IMG/VR virus record: IMGVR_UViG_3300028388_001426
Span: 1-22,231 of that record
DNA: 22,231 nt
Source: a virus
Strand: one strand, 5' to 3'
This document shows positions 14,130 to 21,636 of this stretch, piece after piece (position 1 is the first letter of the stretch; every line of letters starts with the position of its first letter). The notes beneath the pieces were generated by a model. The model was not told the DNA's origin. It was given only the letters and a program-made list of their open reading frames with translations, and did not search any database. The translations under genes were made by a program, and so were the position numbers.

Positions 14130-16106
14130 TTAAGCGCCGGGATTCTTGTACAGGCCGCGATAGTCGATCGCCTTAGCCGCAAAGTCGTGGCGAGCCTTGA
14201 CCTTGATGCCGTCCACATCGAAACCTTCCTGAGTCTCCAGGTACACGCCCTGATTCCCCTGCAGGTAGCAATACTCGATCGTATCGACCTGCATGTAATC
14301 GGCGGCGAGATACCAGGCATTGCCCGTCAGTCGCGGCTCAATGACCGGGTTCAGCGATCGCATGGACTGCGGAATCGCGTTGCCCTGCTGGTCCGGCGTG
14401 ATGGATGTCAGGAACTGGTCCAGCGCCGTTTCTGCATCGGCACCCACGATGATGTGCCGCGGCGTGACGTTGATCAGGCGGCCTTCCATGCCAGTCTGAG
14501 CACGCATCGCAGCGCGTGCCGCGCCGACCGTGGTCACGGAGATCGCCGCACCAGCGCCGGCGAGGTTGCCGTGGTCGGCATGGAACAGCGCAGTGCCGTC
14601 CTGCAGCGCGGCGTTATCGACCGGGATCGCCCAGACGAGATCCGACTCCAGATCAGCCGCAGCGCGGCCGAACATCACCGGCAGACGGCCCAGCGCGTCC
14701 ATATCATCGTTGATGATGGTCTGGCGCGTGAAAGGCAGGATCTTGCCGTAAGTGGCGAGCGAGTAAGTTTCCTTCTCGTCGGTCACCTTGCCGTACTTGA
14801 ACTCGCCGCCCTCTTTCACTTCCTCGAGGGAGGGAGCGCCGGACAGGCGCACGCGATCGATCGCGCGGAAGTCCTGCGCCGTAGCCTGGCGGAAAACGCC
14901 CACGAACGTACGCGGCGCGTTCTCGTAGCCCATCAACAGGCTGCGGTTCATCGTGTTGGCGGTGATGCCCACGAAATCAGACGTAGACAGTGCGCGGCCT
15001 GCCAGTTCCATAGCACTTAGCCCGCGAGTCTGCACACCCTGGCGGACCAGGAGCTCTTCGCAGACACGCAGCAGCGTCATTCCCTGGAACTCGGCGCCGT
15101 TGCCGATGTCATTGGAGACACCTGCGCGAAAGGCAAGCGCGTCCGTCACCGCATCCCGCATGCGGGTGACCACTTCGTGATCGGTGCGGGTACGAACATC
15201 CGTGGCTCGAATGGCCGAAACGTCGGCGCTGTCGTCCTGGTCCGCAATGGCGTCGATGATGCGAGCACGTGCGGCGTCGATGGAGGCACCCTCTTCGATG
15301 AGAGTGTCCGCCAGATCACCCGGCAGGCGAGCGGTGCGAACGGCGCGACGGATTTCCGTCACACGCTCACGCTCACGCCTTACGGCCTCATCAGCGATTG
15401 CGCGAGAATCCGGGGCAGGCTCTGCCGCAGCAACCACCGGAGGGGTGCCGCCATCGCCGCGGGTTTCAGTGTCCGGTGCGTCGGTGGTCACCGGGGCTTG
15501 GTCCTGCTCATTTTCAAGAGACATAGTTGTCACTCCTTTTGTGGCCCCGATGGACCGGTTAATTACTGCCTGGCTTGTAGGTTGTTCAGACGATCGGACG
15601 GTCGCCAGATCGTCAAAACCGATGGGCACAAGCGAAACCTCCATCGGCTCCCAGTCAATGGCGCGCTTCACGTCAAGCTCGCCTTGTTTTTCGGCGACGG
15701 AATACTCGTGCACGAGATATCCGACAGAAACATGCGGTAGAACACCATCGCGTATGTCCTCCAGGATCGGCGATACGTCCTCGCGCTTGGAAAACTTCAC
15801 GCGGATCATAAGCTGGCCGTTTTCCACCCATGCCCGCTGGATCGCGCCCAGAACATTGTCGATTCCGTACTGATTGTGCGAGTTGAGAAACGGCGCACCA
15901 TTGTTCAGCCGGTCCATGCGGATTGCGGATTCGCTGATCTCCAGCTCTTCGTAGTAGTCCTCGCTCCAGTACGGGCGGCGCAGACCGCGCGCCCCGGTGC
16001 TGGCGATAAAGTCAACGGTACGATTCTCTTCGTTGTATGACGCAGCCACCGGCGCGGCACGCACATCAAGCATCGGCATCGTCTGCGTCTCTACAGATTC
16101 AGGCAT
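14130..16106 (-). CDS. Prohead protease-scaffold-major capsid fusion protein
   Basis: A 658-aa fusion. Residues about 15-170 form an HK97-type (U35) prohead protease: His77 in FLNSHNQYG, Ser127 in HVSVGY and acidic residues in DWEPMEVSLVPIGFD are likely catalytic or core positions. Residues about 195-340 are charged, helical and Pro/Ala-rich, fitting a scaffold or delta domain. Residues about 345-658 are the capsid fold (ENAPRTFVGVFRQATAQDFR, FTRQTIINDDMDALGRLP, HADHGNLAG, ending KARHDFAAKAIDYRGLYKN). The protease presumably cuts the fusion during maturation. A strong internal ribosome site at Met195 predicts a separate scaffold-capsid product. ATG 16106 overlaps portal by 8 bases and has GAAGGAGG upstream. 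Confidence 0.85.
   Translation of the reverse strand: MPESVETQTMPMLDVRAAPVAASYNEENRTVDFIASTGARGLRRPYWSEDYYEELEISESAIRMDRLNNGAPFLNSHNQYGIDNVLGAIQRAWVENGQLMIRVKFSKREDVSPILEDIRDGVLPHVSVGYLVHEYSVAEKQGELDVKRAIDWEPMEVSLVPIGFDDLATVRSSEQPTSQAVINRSIGATKGVTTMSLENEQDQAPVTTDAPDTETRGDGGTPPVVAAAEPAPDSRAIADEAVRRERERVTEIRRAVRTARLPGDLADTLIEEGASIDAARARIIDAIADQDDSADVSAIRATDVRTRTDHEVVTRMRDAVTDALAFRAGVSNDIGNGAEFQGMTLLRVCEELLVRQGVQTRGLSAMELAGRALSTSDFVGITANTMNRSLLMGYENAPRTFVGVFRQATAQDFRAIDRVRLSGAPSLEEVKEGGEFKYGKVTDEKETYSLATYGKILPFTRQTIINDDMDALGRLPVMFGRAAADLESDLVWAIPVDNAALQDGTALFHADHGNLAGAGAAISVTTVGAARAAMRAQTGMEGRLINVTPRHIIVGADAETALDQFLTSITPDQQGNAIPQSMRSLNPVIEPRLTGNAWYLAADYMQVDTIEYCYLQGNQGVYLETQEGFDVDGIKVKARHDFAAKAIDYRGLYKNPGA
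15524..15540 (-). promoter_or_regulatory. Internal ribosome site and start within the protease-capsid fusion
   Basis: AAAAGGAGTG followed 8 bases later by ATG at 15524 (Met195 of the fusion) is as strong as the best ribosome sites here. It lies exactly at the end of the protease domain, in frame, and would give a 464-aa scaffold-capsid protein without protease, comparable in logic to nested lambda C/Nu3. Confidence 0.65.
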
Positions 16107-17616
16107 TGTTGCCCTCCTTCACGGCTTCAGTGATCTGATCTTCGATGTTGTTGCCTGCCATTGAAAATTTCCGCGGGTCCCAGTCAAACGCAAGATCGCG
16201 GTTGTCGACCTCATTCGCCCAGCGCTCCCACTCGTCCAGCACCTGCTGCGGGTTTCGTCCGCGCATACGCACAAAATCGGGATAAGACAGTGCACCTAGC
16301 CGCATCTCTTCGCGCAGGCTCGCGATTTCCTGCTTCGGGTCCAGCAGATCACGATGCGGCGCCGTCCAGGTCACTCGCACCGGTTGCCGGATGCCGCGGG
16401 TCGCAGCAACACCTTCAAGAAACCAGCTCATCTCGCGCTGACAAAGTCGCGGGATCACGATGTTTTTCCGCCACGCATCAATGTTGCGGTAGAACGCCAG
16501 CCAGCCCATCCGGCCCGAGAGGAAGGTGACATTACGCAAGTCACCGGTCAGTGCTTCATAGGGAATGCCAAGCCCCGCGGCGACCGTCATCAACTGAGCC
16601 TTATCAAAATCACTCATGCCATCGACACCGGGCGGCGAGGCGAAAGTAATTTCCTTTCCCGGCGGCAAGGACTCAATGCGCCCCGGCTCAATGTGATCAG
16701 TCACAGCGCGATCAGCCGACCGCGTGCTGGGATCGGATTCATAGATGAATGCGGTGTAGCAGGCTGCGATCTTCTGCCTGAGCTGATAGGCGTCCCGCGT
16801 GTCAGCCAGGTCGCGCAGATCGGTCAGGATCGGTGCAAACCAGCTTGCGCCGTGCACTTGGCCCGGTCGATCGGCGCGGTAAGCATGGCTGAAATACCGC
16901 GACAGCACCCGTGTGGTACTGCCCGCATTGCGAACACCGATCACGAACATATCGCCCGGATGCTCAAGGTACAGATGGCACGCCACCAGCTCGTCGCGAC
17001 GGTCATACTCTTTACCGGCAATGACCTTGCCGCCGCCTTGCGCCAGCATGCCGTCGAGGTGCGAGGCAAAGTAATCAGGCTCGAGCACCTGAACCACGTA
17101 GTTCAGCGGCAAACCGTCTCTAGCGCGACGGCCACGCATGCGAAGAATCGCTGACCCAGATTCGACAATGCTACGGAACGCAACAGCTTGCCTTTCGTAA
17201 ACGCCGCCAATCTCGCCGGCACCGCTGACGGATTCCTCGACATGCTCCTCCCAGAGCTCCTGGTACTGCCGGGCGGCTTGATCACCGTCTGTCTGAAACC
17301 CCGGCACAATGCCGGTGCCGATGGTGTTGTTCGTAAGCACGTTTACCGCGTTGGCGGCATGGCCGTTATCCCGCACCATCTGTCGGGCGCCACCGGACAA
17401 GCCAGAGAAACTGCTGGTCACTTCGGCGTTGGCCGATGAACCCGGCCGCACCCATCCATCCGTCCGGCGGCCGGTCTTGGCCGCTTCGTACTTGCGGTAC
17501 ACCTGAAAGGCTTTCGCGTTCTGCTCGTACTGCATGCGCGCTTGCAGGCGGCGATTCGCAAGCCCCGGCGCAACAGTCAGCAGCGCCCGCTCAATCAGTG
17601 GCGGTTTCTCGCTCAC
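16099..17616 (-). CDS. Portal protein (lambda gpB-type)
   Basis: A 505-aa protein. It forms the dodecameric ring at one capsid vertex through which DNA is pumped and ejected. The N-terminus (ALLTVAPGLANRRLQARMQY) and core blocks such as RDNGHAANAVNVLTNNTIGTG, VVQVLEPDYFASHLDG, GQVHGASWFAPILTDLRDL and GIPYEALTGDLRNVTFLSGR are characteristic of the lambda-type portal family; lambda B has 533 aa. The start GTG 17616 overlaps the gpW-like stop, with AGAGGG 8 bases before. The gene is followed, with 8-base overlap, by the capsid fusion. The family call is secure. Confidence 0.92.
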   Translation of the reverse strand: MSEKPPLIERALLTVAPGLANRRLQARMQYEQNAKAFQVYRKYEAAKTGRRTDGWVRPGSSANAEVTSSFSGLSGGARQMVRDNGHAANAVNVLTNNTIGTGIVPGFQTDGDQAARQYQELWEEHVEESVSGAGEIGGVYERQAVAFRSIVESGSAILRMRGRRARDGLPLNYVVQVLEPDYFASHLDGMLAQGGGKVIAGKEYDRRDELVACHLYLEHPGDMFVIGVRNAGSTTRVLSRYFSHAYRADRPGQVHGASWFAPILTDLRDLADTRDAYQLRQKIAACYTAFIYESDPSTRSADRAVTDHIEPGRIESLPPGKEITFASPPGVDGMSDFDKAQLMTVAAGLGIPYEALTGDLRNVTFLSGRMGWLAFYRNIDAWRKNIVIPRLCQREMSWFLEGVAATRGIRQPVRVTWTAPHRDLLDPKQEIASLREEMRLGALSYPDFVRMRGRNPQQVLDEWERWANEVDNRDLAFDWDPRKFSMAGNNIEDQITEAVKEGNNA

Positions 17617-17822
17617 GTATCAAACCCTCTGCGGTGCGTGGGGTACGTGACGTTCTGCGTCAGGCTGCGCTGCCCGAGTTCCGTCTCCATTCGGATCATG
17701 ATTCGTTCCATATCCGCCACAGACCGATACTCAACACGCGAGCCATCGGGGAGGACCGCGATCAAAACCCCACGGGCATACGCATCCCTCAGCGCGTCTA
17801 GCTGATCTTGTGTGTAGGTCAT
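17613..17822 (-). CDS. Head-tail connector (gpW-like)
   Basis: A 69-aa protein, matching lambda W (68 aa). I use ATG 17822, which has GAAGGA 7 bases upstream; an in-frame GTG at 17840 lies before that site and is unlikely. The sequence TYTQDQLDALRDAYARGVLI, then DGSRVEYRSVADMERIM, is the helix-hairpin-helix pattern of gpW, which sits under the portal after packaging. The stop overlaps the portal start. It is the first gene after the tandem terminators, so either late antitermination or an unseen promoter must supply its transcript. Confidence 0.85.
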   Translation of the reverse strand: MTYTQDQLDALRDAYARGVLIAVLPDGSRVEYRSVADMERIMIRMETELGQRSLTQNVTYPTHRRGFDT

Positions 17823-17840
17823 TGGGTTTCCTTCGGGCAC

Positions 17841-17864
17841 AAAAAAGGCACCCCGTAGGTGCCT
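17841..17864 (-). terminator. Intrinsic terminator (second of two)
   Basis: On the minus strand AGGCACC-TACGG-GGTGCCT is followed by TTTTT. The 7-bp stem is perfect. It lies directly before the gpW-like ribosome site and 27 bases after another terminator. Confidence 0.8.
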
Positions 17865-17885
17865 GTGCGAATTTTCTGTAGGTAT

Positions 17886-17919
17886 TAAAAAGGCGACCGA
17901 AGTCGCCTAGTAAAAAAAG
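17886..17919 (-). terminator. Intrinsic terminator (first of two)
   Basis: AGGCGAC-TTCG-GTCGCCT on the minus strand, a 7-bp stem with the stable TTCG loop, is followed by TTTTTAATA and preceded by a T-rich tract (17912-17918). It ends the insert carrying the helix-turn-helix gene. Confidence 0.8.
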
Positions 17920-17926
17920 ATGCTTA

Positions 17927-18068
17927 TGCCTGCCTTACCAGGCCGCGCCTCGCCGCGCCGAGCCTCGCCGTGCCAATCCTTTCCTGCCAATCCGCGCCCC
18001 GCCGTGCCTCGCCTCGCCTGCCATACCGATCCAAGTCTGGCCGAGTATCGCCCTGCCATGCCTGCCTA
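17927..18068 (-). repeat. GGCNN pentanucleotide array A
   Basis: Read on the minus strand this gap is mostly GGC plus two variable bases repeated every 5 bases. GCC (plus strand) occurs in perfect register seven times at 17942-17974 and again at 17996, 18001, 18006, 18011 and 18016, with a few TCC variants and one-base slips. TGCCTGCCT (plus strand) bounds it at 17927-17935 and 18059-18067. It starts at the stop codon of the helix-turn-helix gene. It is not plausibly coding: the period of 5 cycles through all three frames. Confidence 0.75.
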
Positions 18069-18248
18069 TTCGGGCGGGTACTTGATCCCGTTCTTGATGC
18101 AAAACAGCTCCACCAGTCCGGGCGGCATTTCCCGATCACCGGACTCGTATCGCTGCCATGACCTTTCGGCAATCTGAACGCAGCGCGCAGCCTGGGCTAT
18201 TGAAAGCCCAACCCCTTTGCGCATTTGCTTGATTGCCTCTGGTGTCAT
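18066..18248 (-). CDS. Small XRE-type helix-turn-helix protein
   Basis: A 60-aa protein made almost only of a DNA-binding domain. Residues 16-37 (SIAQAARCVQIAERSWQRYE) fit the helix-turn-helix core of the XRE/Cro family, and a helix and short tail follow (LVELFCIKNGIKYPPE). It is likely a transcription factor binding DNA as a dimer. It is unusual inside a head-gene operon: it lies between two GGCNN arrays and is followed by two terminators. There is no strong ribosome site before ATG 18248 (the upstream bases belong to the array), so expression may be low. Candidate targets in the window are the palindromes at 1472 and 19660; that link is speculative. Confidence 0.7.
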   Translation of the reverse strand: MTPEAIKQMRKGVGLSIAQAARCVQIAERSWQRYESGDREMPPGLVELFCIKNGIKYPPE

Positions 18249-18257
18249 GATCTCTGT

Positions 18258-18355
18258 TGCCTGCCTCGCCTATCCTTCCAAGCCCCGCCAGGTCTCGCCA
18301 GTCTGAACCCGGCCTCGCCACGCCGCGCCTCGCCGCGCCTCGCCATGCCTGCCTA
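18258..18355 (-). repeat. GGCNN pentanucleotide array B
   Basis: A second array fills the gap between the 151-aa gene and the helix-turn-helix gene. GCC (plus strand) appears in perfect 5-base register eight times, at 18312, 18317, 18322, 18327, 18332, 18337, 18342 and 18347. TGCCTGCCT bounds it at 18258-18266 and 18346-18354. A 14-base segment, GCCATGCCTGCCTA, at 18342-18355 is identical to 18055-18068 of array A. Confidence 0.78.
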
Positions 18356-18357
18356 GA

Positions 18358-18813
18358 CTATGCCGCCTGAGCTACGCCCTCAATCTGAGCGCGCAGCGCG
18401 GCAATCTCGCCTTCAAGCCCGACAGAATGAGCCACATCGTAGGCGCGCTGCAATGCAGCATCCGCCCTCGAAAGCTCAGACAACAGGGCCCGGCGCGCCT
18501 TTTCCGTATCACTGCGAAGCGATACCGTGGACACGTAACCCTGCTCTCGGCGATCACAGTCCGGGTCGCGGACGTAGCCGATGGCGGTCAGATGGTATTT
18601 AGTCGTCTTGATCTCGATCTTGACGGAGCGAATCAGGCGCCGCGCCTCTTCCAGATTCCACTTGCGCGCCGCTTCCTCTGAATCCCACGTAAACTCAGAG
18701 TGCAGCGGGCTTTCAGGGTCACGCGCATCTTGCAGGACGATATCGGGAGTCAGAGACCCCCGAGCATCGTGCAGTTCCTGCAATCGCTGCCGAACTTCAA
18801 GCGATGCGCTCAT
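18358..18813 (-). CDS. Conserved-looking phage hypothetical protein, 151 aa
   Basis: Function unknown. The N-terminal half (TPDIVLQDARDPESPLHSEF, then TWDSEEAARKW) is a pattern I recall from other phage proteins without assigned role. A charged, strand-containing middle (RSVKIEIKTTKYHLTAIGYV) contains DPDCDRREQGY. The C-terminal 55 residues are strongly helical (SELSRADAALQRAYDVAHS) and could form a coiled coil. ATG 18813 overlaps the stop of the 260-aa gene, so the two are coupled and probably act together. It ends at a TAG that is the start of GGCNN array B. It has no membrane segment or clear catalytic motif. Confidence 0.7.
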   Translation of the reverse strand: MSASLEVRQRLQELHDARGSLTPDIVLQDARDPESPLHSEFTWDSEEAARKWNLEEARRLIRSVKIEIKTTKYHLTAIGYVRDPDCDRREQGYVSTVSLRSDTEKARRALLSELSRADAALQRAYDVAHSVGLEGEIAALRAQIEGVAQAA

Positions 18814-19592
18814 GCCGCATCCTTCCCGCCGACTATGGAAAGGCCGCGATTGTCGGCTTCGTCATCAAACCACGACAGCAAATCTTCCGTTTCCTGGTCA
18901 TAGCAGACAGGATCGCGCATCGCGGCAATCTGGTGGTCCCTGCCGTACGTGTTCAGGATTGAGACGAAGCGCTCGTCATCTTCTGAGACAACCTGGAACT
19001 GTCCATAGTTGCCAGACCCCTTCTCTGGCCGCCAGTCGCCGACGCCCTGGATCAGCCCAGCCGTTGCCAGTAGATTGGCAACCGTCTTGACGTTAAGCAC
19101 CGGCTCAACAAATGAAACCGTCAGCTTGCAGGCCCAGTGCGGAATGATCGCCCGAGACCTGATATCAGGGGTCTTGTTCATGTCGGCGGATCGCGTTACC
19201 GACATCAGCAGGCGCACGTCACCATAAATGGGTACTCGCTCACCGTTCACCCACAGCAGTCGCCCGAGCTGGGCCTTGGTAGCGCCAGGGACATCGACCC
19301 CCGCACCGCGAATGGCGGCCTTGAACGCCGTCGCCAAGTGCTCTATCAGGGTTGGCGCACCGTCGTCCTGATTGGTGTAGGGAGAATCCCGGAACTCCTG
19401 ATAGGGGTTGTGCTTGAGAGACCGCGCTTTTTCCGCCGCCGTCTTGCGACCCTTCGGCATCAGCAGCTCGTGCTTTGCCTTCTCGGACATGCGATTCAGG
19501 ATAATCGGGGTTTTGCCGAGAATGCAGAAATCCACACTCCCAACATCCATCTCTACAACGTCGATTGACGCTGATTTCTTTTGTGCTGCCAT
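18810..19592 (-). CDS. Phage protein of unknown function, 260 aa, possible RAMP-like fold
   Basis: Not a standard head gene though placed directly after terL. ATG 19592 has GAGGAG 8 bases upstream. The N-terminus gives a strand (VDFCILGKTPIILNRMSEKA) followed by a basic stretch (MPKGRKTAAEKARSLKHNP). The middle has HLATAFKAAIRGAG and SVTRSADMNKTPDIRSRAII. The C-terminal half ends a strand-helix run with a Gly-rich segment, GVGDWRPEKGSGNYGQF. Strand-helix-strand order plus that Gly-rich loop recalls ferredoxin-like RAMP proteins such as Cas7, but this is a weak, pattern-only resemblance. The Arg-rich surface suggests nucleic-acid binding. It is coupled to the 151-aa gene. Confidence 0.7.
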   Translation of the reverse strand: MAAQKKSASIDVVEMDVGSVDFCILGKTPIILNRMSEKAKHELLMPKGRKTAAEKARSLKHNPYQEFRDSPYTNQDDGAPTLIEHLATAFKAAIRGAGVDVPGATKAQLGRLLWVNGERVPIYGDVRLLMSVTRSADMNKTPDIRSRAIIPHWACKLTVSFVEPVLNVKTVANLLATAGLIQGVGDWRPEKGSGNYGQFQVVSEDDERFVSILNTYGRDHQIAAMRDPVCYDQETEDLLSWFDDEADNRGLSIVGGKDAA

Positions 19593-19659
19593 AATCTTTA
19601 CTCCTCGGCTGAAGCCGTAGACTGTGATGTGCGTGACCTAAGCCACACCCCAACAATAG

Positions 19660-19672
19660 CGACCATTGGTCG
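19660..19672. promoter_or_regulatory. 13-bp palindrome after terL
   Basis: CGACCATTGGTCG has perfect 6-bp arms around one base. It lies 5 bases behind the terL stop and 67 bases before the 260-aa gene. Its inner 11 bases (GACCATTGGTC) are identical to those of the palindrome at 1472-1486. It may be an operator for a regulator governing the three-gene insert. I see no convincing -35/-10 pair beside it. Confidence 0.4.
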
Positions 19673-19677
19673 GGATG

Positions 19678-21636
19678 TCAACTCCAAAAGCTCGATTTCT
19701 TGAAGCTGACGCCGTTGCTCTGCTGCGTGTCCTGCTTTCGCTGAATGCTCAGGGCCTCCCGTTGACGGTCCCAGTCCGCATCCTGCCAGCGGTCAATGCC
19801 CTCGACCGTTGCCGCCGCCCTCGCGTAATTGCGGCAATCTAAAGGCTCATTGCGCTCCCTGATCTTTTCCCACGTCCGCACAGAATGACCGGTGCGCTTT
19901 TTCGTCGTAACCAACTGCTCAGAACACAGCCCCTTGAAGTAGTCCGACGCATACTCAGGAAACTCGCACCACCCTGGCGGCAGCGGGTCTCCGCTCTCTT
20001 CCGTGGGTCTCTCCAGCTTCAGGAAGCTGTATATCTCCTGCTTGAGCAGCCCGACACCCACCGGCCAAAGGTTCACCCCGCGGCGAATCTTCCGGCCCGA
20101 GTGATTCACATCCACAGACTTTGGGACGCCGACGATCGAGGACTGGTGATCGATACCCTTAATCGGGATTACCTGCGGCTGCTGAAACTCGCGGCAGAAG
20201 GTGTAAACCGTCTGTGTTTGAAAACCCGAATCAACCGCCGTGCACGACAGGGACAGCTGAGCGCCAGACGGATGCGGCCAGCGCTCATCACGTACCAGAC
20301 GCCGTATCGACTCCCACGGCCCCGCCGACGAAAGATCCGATGTGTCCCCAGGAATCACCCGATAGTCGATCGATTGCGAATGCTTGCGCGGCCCCCAGCC
20401 CACTACCTCAAGCTCCAGGCGATCCGGCTGGACATCGATGCCGCAGGTCAGCAGCGCCACCCACTCGGCAGGCTTGTTGCGGTGATACTCACCACCCCTC
20501 GACCGATCATAAAGCGGTTTCCACGGCGGCACATCGCCGGCCTTCTCCCACACCCGCCCTAGCGTCTGGTTCCACCAGGTCTGGAACTCTGTCGGGTTGT
20601 CCTTGCGGGCAAAAAAGTCCCGCATGATCTGGCCCCACGTTGTCATCGGGCTGTAGGCTGACCAGATGTGCACCGCGGCGTGCCGTGGCGCCCTGACCGG
20701 GCTGCCGTCCAGGTCAGTAAACTCGATGCCGTCGTGTGTCTGTATGTTCTTCTCGGCGTCTCGATACACGCAGTCCGACTGCGCCGCGTAGGCTTCCGGC
20801 TGCCCGAACATCGCTCCGCAATGCTCGCAGGCGTACTTCACATCGTCCAGATTGTCGCGATCTTCAACAATCAGGTTTTCAAACTTGAGATACTGCAGCC
20901 CTTCGCATTCTGGGCAGGGTATGTAGCACCGCAACAGGCACTCTGCCTTTTCAGCTCGCCTCGCGATCAAAGATCGATACTTAGTCGTCGGGGTAGACCC
21001 GCAAATCATCTTGCCGAAGAATGAGCCTTCGTTGCGCTTCCTGGCTAACAAGTCCGGCCGGCCTTCGCCCTCGACATCCTCGTCGAACCCGTCGAGTTCA
21101 TCCAGATACACCGTGTCGGCCGACTTCTCGCGAAAGTTCTTGCCCGCGGTGCCGCCCATCACCCACAACTTGCGGCGATTATCAAAGGTCTTGTCCGTCT
21201 GCGTGTTGCGCGGATCGTTCTTCCGTCCATACCAGCTCGCCAGATCCCGCACCGGCTTTACATCGCGGATCATCGGGTTGACGTGCTCTTTCATGAACCC
21301 CGCCGCCGCGGAATCAGTCGGCAGGTACGCAATCTGATTGCGTTTGCGGTGCTCAATCATATAAGCCACGCACGCCATGAGCATTTTGGTATACCCAACC
21401 CGCGCCGATTTCAGAATGTCGAGCTCTGGGATTGCGTCATTGCCCATCATGTTCAAAGGGACACGCTGATAGGGCAGCGTCAGCCAGCGGCCCTCAGAGT
21501 ACGAGGATTCCGCCGACATGAAAAAATTGGCGTCCGCCCAGTCGGCACAGTTGACCGGCGCCGTCCTGGCAATCGCGCTCAGCGGAACACTAACCGCCGC
21601 AGCATAGCCTTCAGCCCAGCGTGCGGAGATAGTCAT
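19678..21636 (-). CDS. Terminase large subunit (lambda gpA-type)
   Basis: A 652-aa packaging motor and DNA-cutting enzyme; lambda A has 641 aa. I start at ATG 21636 rather than TTG 21678: with this start the Walker A-type motif KSARVGYTKM begins at Lys76, the residue number known for lambda gpA. Walker B is TVYLDELDGFDED (about 175-187). Two CxxC pairs at 241/244 and 270/273 form a probable zinc site. The nuclease domain begins near CGIDVQPDRLELEVVGWG, with Asp400 a likely metal ligand. The gene overlaps the small subunit by 26 bases. Cohesive-end cutting is expected for this family but no cos site is in view. Confidence 0.95.
   Translation of the reverse strand: MTISARWAEGYAAAVSVPLSAIARTAPVNCADWADANFFMSAESSYSEGRWLTLPYQRVPLNMMGNDAIPELDILKSARVGYTKMLMACVAYMIEHRKRNQIAYLPTDSAAAGFMKEHVNPMIRDVKPVRDLASWYGRKNDPRNTQTDKTFDNRRKLWVMGGTAGKNFREKSADTVYLDELDGFDEDVEGEGRPDLLARKRNEGSFFGKMICGSTPTTKYRSLIARRAEKAECLLRCYIPCPECEGLQYLKFENLIVEDRDNLDDVKYACEHCGAMFGQPEAYAAQSDCVYRDAEKNIQTHDGIEFTDLDGSPVRAPRHAAVHIWSAYSPMTTWGQIMRDFFARKDNPTEFQTWWNQTLGRVWEKAGDVPPWKPLYDRSRGGEYHRNKPAEWVALLTCGIDVQPDRLELEVVGWGPRKHSQSIDYRVIPGDTSDLSSAGPWESIRRLVRDERWPHPSGAQLSLSCTAVDSGFQTQTVYTFCREFQQPQVIPIKGIDHQSSIVGVPKSVDVNHSGRKIRRGVNLWPVGVGLLKQEIYSFLKLERPTEESGDPLPPGWCEFPEYASDYFKGLCSEQLVTTKKRTGHSVRTWEKIRERNEPLDCRNYARAAATVEGIDRWQDADWDRQREALSIQRKQDTQQSNGVSFKKSSFWS

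Noticed and set aside
14082-15020. 312-codon open frame on the plus strand
   Set aside because: It lies antisense to the capsid domain in GC-rich coding DNA, has low-complexity His/Arg composition and no ribosome site; the minus-strand frame clearly encodes the capsid.
17920-18177. Open frames of Arg/Pro/Ala character across the GGCNN array, on both strands
   Set aside because: They arise because 5-base repeats rarely contain stops; no ribosome site and no normal protein composition.
17927-18355. Possible CRISPR array
   Set aside because: The unit is 5 bases long with no unique spacers; it is a simple degenerate repeat.
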